From contig NZ_JAFBBO010000001.1 in assembly GCF_016907235.1 (NCBI RefSeq), positions 4,278,001 to 4,342,000 of the forward strand: a DNA stretch of 64,000 nt, given 5' to 3'. This DNA is from Oerskovia jenensis. GTDB taxonomy: Bacteria; Actinomycetota; Actinomycetes; Actinomycetales; Cellulomonadaceae. The notes beneath the pieces are model-generated. The model saw nothing but the letters and a program-made list of their open reading frames with translations. It was not told where the DNA came from and made no database searches. Made by a program: the position numbers and the translations under genes. This document shows positions 60,104 to 64,000 of the stretch, one piece after another. Within the stretch, counting starts at the first letter, position 1, and each line of letters opens with the position of its first letter.

Positions 60104-62866
60104 TCAGGAGTCGCCGCCCGCGTTGCCGGACGTGCCGGCCGTGACGTCCATCAGACGGTACTTCTCGATGGCCTGGGCCGAGGCCTCCGCGGGGACCTTG
60201 CCCTGCTTCGCGAGCTGCTGGAGCACGCGCACCACGACCGAGGGGCCGTCGATCTTGAAGTGACGACGGGCCGCCGCACGCGTGTCGGAGAAGCCGAAGC
60301 CGTCCGCACCGAGCACCGCGTAGTCGCCCGGGATCCACTGGCGGACCTGGTCGGGGACGAGGTGGTCGTAGTCGCTCGTCGCGACGAACGGACCCTCGAC
60401 GCCCTGGAGCTTGGCCGTCAGGTACGGCACGCGCGGCGTCGCGGCCGGGTTGAGGAACGCGTCCTGCTCGGCGGCCAGGCCGTCGCGGCGCAGCTCGTTC
60501 CAGCTCGTGACGCTCCAGACGTCCGCCGAGACTCCCCAGTCCTTCTCGAGGAGCTCCTGCGCCTCCAGCGCCCACGGCACGCCCACGCCCGAGGCGAGGA
60601 TCTGCGCCTTGGGGCCCGACGCCTCGGACACCTTGATGCGGTGGATGCCGCGCAGGATGCCCTCGACGTCCACGTCCTCCGGCTCGACCGGCTGCTGCAT
60701 GGGCTCGTTGTAGACCGTCAGGTAGTACATGACGTTCTGGTCGCGCCCGTCCTCGCCGTGACCGTCCTTGCCCGGCCCGTACATGCGCTCGATGCCGTCG
60801 CGCACGATGTGGCGGATCTCGTAGCCGTAGATCGGGTCGTACTGGACGATCGCCGAGTTGGTGCCCGCGAGCAGCGGCGAGTGACCGTCCGCGTGCTGCA
60901 GGCCCTCACCGGTGAGCGTCGTGCGCCCGGCCGTCGCGCCGATGATGAAGCCGCGCGTGAGCTGGTCGCCCGCGGCCCAGAACTGGTCGCCCGTGCGCTG
61001 GAACCCGAACATCGAGTAGAAGATGTAGAACGGGATCATCACCTCGCCCTGCGTGGCGTACGAGGTGCCGACCGACTGGAACGCGGCCGCGGAACCGGCC
61101 TCGTTGATGCCGGTGTGCATGATCTGCCCGGCCTCGGACTCCTTGTAGCTCAGCATGAGCTCGCGGTCCACGGCGAGGTAGTTCTGACCCTGCGTGTTGA
61201 AGATCTTCGCGGACGGGAAGATCGAGTCCAGACCGAAGGTCCGGGCCTCGTCCGGGATGATCGGCACGATGCGCTTGCCGATCTCCTTGTCCTTGATGAG
61301 GTCCTTGAGCAGACGGACGAACGCCATGGTGGAGGCGATCTCCTGGTTGCCCGAGCCCTTCTTGAGGATCTCGTACGTCTTGTCGCCCGGCAGCGTGACA
61401 GGAGCCGGTGCCGCACGACGCTCGGGCACGTACCCGCCGAGCTGGCGGCGACGCTCCTGCATGTACTGGATCTCCGGCGCGTCGGCACCCGGGTGGTAGT
61501 ACGGGGGCTCGTACGGGTTGGCGTCGAGCTCCTCGTCCGTGATCGGGATGCGCAGCGAGTCGCGCAGCGTCTTGAGGTCGGCCAGGCCGACCTTCTTCAT
61601 CTGGTGCGTCGAGTTGCGCCCCGCGAAGCCCGAGCCCAGGCCGTAGCCCTTGACCGTGTGCGCCAGGATGACGGTCGGCTGGCCCGTGTGGGCCGTGGCC
61701 GCCGCGTACGCCGCGTAGAGCTTGCGGTAGTCGTGGCCGCCACGCTTGAGTGCCCAGATGTCGTCGTCCGACATGTTCTCGACGAGCTGCTTGGTGCGCG
61801 GGTCGCGACCGAAGAAGTGCTCGCGGATGAACGCGCCGCTCTCGGCACGATAGGTCTGGTAGTCGCCGTCGGGCGTGACGTTCATCAGGTTGACGAGCGC
61901 ACGGTCCTTGTCGGCGTTGAGCAGGGTGTCCCACTCGCGGCCCCAGATGACCTTGATGACGTTCCAGCCCGCGCCGCGGAACTGCGCCTCGAGCTCCTGG
62001 ATGATCTTGCCGTTGCCACGGACCGGGCCGTCGAGGCGCTGCAGGTTGCAGTTAACCACGAAGTTCAGGTTGTCCAGGCCCTGCTGCGCGGCGAGCTGCA
62101 GCATGCCGCGGCTCTCCGGCTCGTCCATCTCGCCGTCACCCAGGAACGCCCAGACGTTCTGCTGGCTCGTGTCCTTGATGCCGCGGTTGTGCAGGTAGCG
62201 GTTGGTCCACGCCTGGTAGATCGCCGAGGCCGGGCCGAGGCCCATGGAGACCGTGGGGAACTCCCAGAAGTCCGGCATGAGGCGCGGGTGCGGGTAGGAC
62301 GGCAGGCCGCCGCCCGCGTGCGACTTCTCCTGGCGGAACCCGTCGAGCTGGTCCGCCGAGAGGCGGCCCTCGAGGAAGGCGCGGGCGTAGACGCCGGGGC
62401 TCGCGTGACCCTGGAAGTAGACCTGGTCACCGCCGCCCGGGTGGTCCTTGCCGCGGAAGAAGTGGTTCAGGCCCACCTCGTACAGCGTCGCGACGGACGC
62501 GTAGGACGAGATGTGTCCGCCGACCCCGATCCCGGGGCGCTGCGCGCGCGTGACCATGACGGCCGCGTTCCAGCGGTTCCAGCTGCGGTAACGACGCTCC
62601 ATGGCCTCGTCACCGGGGAAGTACGGCTCTTCGTGCACACCGATGGTGTTGACGTAGGGGGTGTTCACCGACGTCGGGATCGCCACGTTGCGCTCGCGTG
62701 CTCGCTTGAGCATGTTGAGCAGGACGTAGCGGGCGCGGGGGCCACCACGGTCGTCGATCAGTCCGTCCAGGGACTCGACCCACTCGCTCGTCTCAGCGGG
62801 GTCGATGTCCGGTACTTGGCTGAGCAGACCGTTGATCAGCGGTCCGGTCTCGTCAAACGAAGCCAC
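60104..62866 (-). CDS. aceE: Pyruvate dehydrogenase E1 component (homodimeric)
   Basis: 920 aa. ThDP-dependent decarboxylation of pyruvate in the PDH complex. ThDP motif [12 protein letters not shown] with [18 protein letters not shown], and the transketolase-like central domain. The start is GTG 62866 ([20 protein letters not shown]), with GAGG 6 nt upstream; upstream ATGs at 62923 and 62878 would add a tail without homology. Single-chain E1 is the actinobacterial form, where it also joins the 2-oxoglutarate complex. Confidence 0.95.
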   Translation of the reverse strand: MASFDETGPLINGLLSQVPDIDPAETSEWVESLDGLIDDRGGPRARYVLLNMLKRARERNVAIPTSVNTPYVNTIGVHEEPYFPGDEAMERRYRSWNRWNAAVMVTRAQRPGIGVGGHISSYASVATLYEVGLNHFFRGKDHPGGGDQVYFQGHASPGVYARAFLEGRLSADQLDGFRQEKSHAGGGLPSYPHPRLMPDFWEFPTVSMGLGPASAIYQAWTNRYLHNRGIKDTSQQNVWAFLGDGEMDEPESRGMLQLAAQQGLDNLNFVVNCNLQRLDGPVRGNGKIIQELEAQFRGAGWNVIKVIWGREWDTLLNADKDRALVNLMNVTPDGDYQTYRAESGAFIREHFFGRDPRTKQLVENMSDDDIWALKRGGHDYRKLYAAYAAATAHTGQPTVILAHTVKGYGLGSGFAGRNSTHQMKKVGLADLKTLRDSLRIPITDEELDANPYEPPYYHPGADAPEIQYMQERRRQLGGYVPERRAAPAPVTLPGDKTYEILKKGSGNQEIASTMAFVRLLKDLIKDKEIGKRIVPIIPDEARTFGLDSIFPSAKIFNTQGQNYLAVDRELMLSYKESEAGQIMHTGINEAGSAAAFQSVGTSYATQGEVMIPFYIFYSMFGFQRTGDQFWAAGDQLTRGFIIGATAGRTTLTGEGLQHADGHSPLLAGTNSAIVQYDPIYGYEIRHIVRDGIERMYGPGKDGHGEDGRDQNVMYYLTVYNEPMQQPVEPEDVDVEGILRGIHRIKVSEASGPKAQILASGVGVPWALEAQELLEKDWGVSADVWSVTSWNELRRDGLAAEQDAFLNPAATPRVPYLTAKLQGVEGPFVATSDYDHLVPDQVRQWIPGDYAVLGADGFGFSDTRAAARRHFKIDGPSVVVRVLQQLAKQGKVPAEASAQAIEKYRLMDVTAGTSGNAGGDS

Positions 62867-63426
62867 CAGCAACCTCATATCTTGTTCGGAGCGGTATTCG
62901 GATTGAATCACGGCGCGGTACACCGTGCCCGCTCACCTCCAGCCACTCCTGCGCGGCGGTAGCAGCCGCTGGTGGCGACTGTGCCTCCACACTCTCGGGT
63001 GGTCGAACCATTCTGTTACCCCGCGGCGTGGAAGTCACACCACAAGGGGGGCAAGGGAGCGTGATCCTCACGACACAAGAGGGTGTGCGTCCGGTACGCA
63101 GAGCGCGGAGGCGGTGCTCACGGGGCCGACGGCGCACGACGCGTCGTGTCGTCGAGGTGCGTCCGGAGGTGCGCGAGCCGCGCGTCGAGGGTGCTCCCGC
63201 GGGGCTCCGGGGGCTCGGCGCGAGGCTGCTCGGCGACGTGCCGACGGTGCGTCGACGGTGCGTTGACGTTGTGCCGAGTGCAGAACACCGCAACACTGGT
63301 GCAACTGCACAGGTGAAGACGCCCGCGCGACACCCGCCCCTGCTGAGGCATGCGGGAGTGGTGTGGGCTACCTTTGCCAGCAGGTCACAGATCATCGAGC
63401 AGTACGAAGAAGGGAAAGAGACACAA
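62867..63426. other. 560-bp intergenic region between divergent aceE and DUF3052 genes
   Basis: No gene supported. It should hold the aceE promoter (AT-richer stretch 62868-62925) and the DUF3052 promoter (TACCTT at 63369-63374). A perfect 14-nt palindrome CACGACGCGTCGTG lies at 63135-63148 and GTGCAACTGCAC near 63299; both are possible regulator sites. A short reading on the minus strand (63068-63310) is rejected. Confidence 0.5.
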
Positions 63427-63840
63427 GTGGGAGCGACGCCGGACCCCCAGGGTGCAGGACGCCTGGGGTTCCTCTCTGGCCATGTGGTGCAGGAGTTCGG
63501 TTGGGGTGAGGACGTCGACGACGACCTGCGCGCCGAGATCGAGGAGCTCGTCGGCTCCGAGCTGGTGGACGAGGACTACGGCGACGTCACCGACGGTGTC
63601 GTCATCTGGTGGCGCGAGGACGACGGCGACCTGACCGACATGCTCGTCGACGTCCAGACCGTCCTCGACGACGGTGGTCTCATCTGGATCTTCACGCCCA
63701 AGGCGGGCCGCGACGGCCACGTGGGGCACAACGACCTCCAGGAGGCCGCGACCACGGCCGGCCTGCACGCCACGAGCACGTTCGCGATCGCACCGGACTG
63801 GTCCGCGACCAAGCTCGGCACGCGTGGCCGTGGCCGCTGA
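63427..63840 (+). CDS. DUF3052 family protein
   Basis: 137 aa. HVVQEFGWGEDVDDDLRAEI and YGDVTDGVVIWWREDDGDLT match the actinobacterial DUF3052 family, whose members typically sit beside aceE. No catalytic motif is visible. GTG 63427 is a likely start; GGGA about 15 nt upstream is a weak ribosome site, and the frame is open further upstream. It overlaps the peroxiredoxin start. Confidence 0.88.
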   Translation: MGATPDPQGAGRLGFLSGHVVQEFGWGEDVDDDLRAEIEELVGSELVDEDYGDVTDGVVIWWREDDGDLTDMLVDVQTVLDDGGLIWIFTPKAGRDGHVGHNDLQEAATTAGLHATSTFAIAPDWSATKLGTRGRGR

Positions 63841-64000
63841 GGCACCCGAGCTGACGGTCCGTCCCGGCGACCTCGCTCCGGACTTCACGCTCACCGACAC
63901 GCACGGCACCCCGGTCCGCCTCGCGGACCTGCGTGGTCGACCCGTCCTGCTCGTGTTCGTGCCGTTCGCCTTCTCGGGGACGTGCACGAGCGAGCTGTGC
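63824..64000 (+). CDS. Peroxiredoxin (AhpE/BCP-like), 5' part only
   Basis: The first 59 residues. APDFTLTDTHGTPVRLADLR and FVPFAFSGTCTSELC, with peroxidatic Cys 54 in the FSGTCTSE motif and a second Cys at 59. It reduces peroxides. GTG 63824 (or 63830) overlaps the DUF3052 end, so they are probably co-transcribed. The rest runs beyond the window. Confidence 0.9.
   Translation, partial: MAVAAEAPELTVRPGDLAPDFTLTDTHGTPVRLADLRGRPVLLVFVPFAFSGTCTSELC

Noticed and set aside
63068-63310. 80-codon minus-strand frame between aceE and DUF3052
   Set aside because: Poor third-position bias, no ribosome site and Arg/Ala-rich composition; treated as non-coding.

Overview
This is a 64-kb stretch of a very GC-rich chromosome. 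Third codon positions are almost all G or C, GTG starts are common, and many genes are joined by ATGA or GTGA overlaps. The gene orders phoH-ybeY-CBS-era, recO-uppS, znuACB-zur, fasR-fabD-fabH-acpP-fabF and aceE/DUF3052, together with WhiB, DUF3145 and a eukaryote-type glycyl-tRNA synthetase, indicate an actinobacterium. The carbohydrate genes and gene orders suggest Micrococcales near Cellulomonas, Oerskovia, Cellulosimicrobium or Sanguibacter; the genus is inference.

Layout. 1-5942: the 3' end of dnaJ, rsmE, a HIT protein, then the translationally coupled phoH-ybeY-CBS/DUF21-era set. 6012-13087: envelope proteins, namely an alpha/beta hydrolase with a membrane tail, two tandem beta-propeller paralogues and a large multi-pass protein. 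13280-16900: leuA behind a leucine-rich leader peptide and attenuator-like hairpin, then recO-uppS. 17034-21451: a VOC protein, then the zinc operon znuA-znuC-znuB-zur plus a VTT membrane protein, with a Zur box across the znuA promoter. 21591-24482: glyS and dusB. 24552-33678: a maltodextrin locus of alpha-glucosidase, LacI regulator, binding lipoprotein, two permeases and a GH13 enzyme, with three LacI-type palindromes and no ATPase gene. 33795-41587: a frameshifted phosphoesterase, a dGTPase-like gene, an iron-siderophore binding lipoprotein with IdeR/DtxR-like boxes, two AraC regulators, a VOC protein and dnaG.

41932-48599 holds tRNA-Asn, tRNA-Met and, directly after tRNA-Met, a compact phage-derived island. 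It carries two near-duplicate M23 peptidases, a PGRP-type amidase, two holin-like proteins, a WhiB, two unknowns, and a divergent pair of HTH repressors with an ImmA metallopeptidase. It has no integrase, capsid, tail or packaging gene. All three lytic enzymes share a linker whose DNA is also a strong Shine-Dalgarno sequence followed by an in-frame ATG, so each gene probably makes a full-length enzyme and a free C-terminal domain. This is the most unusual feature of the window.

48953-64000: DUF488, DUF1206, peptide deformylase, DUF3145, an HTTM/DUF5819 pair, the fatty-acid cluster with its FasR regulator, a TPR-like protein, pyruvate dehydrogenase E1 (aceE), DUF3052 and the start of a peroxiredoxin.

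A recurring signal is a -10 hexamer TANNNT exactly 6-7 nt before the start codon of at least 14 genes, which indicates widespread leaderless transcription. It was used to choose several starts.
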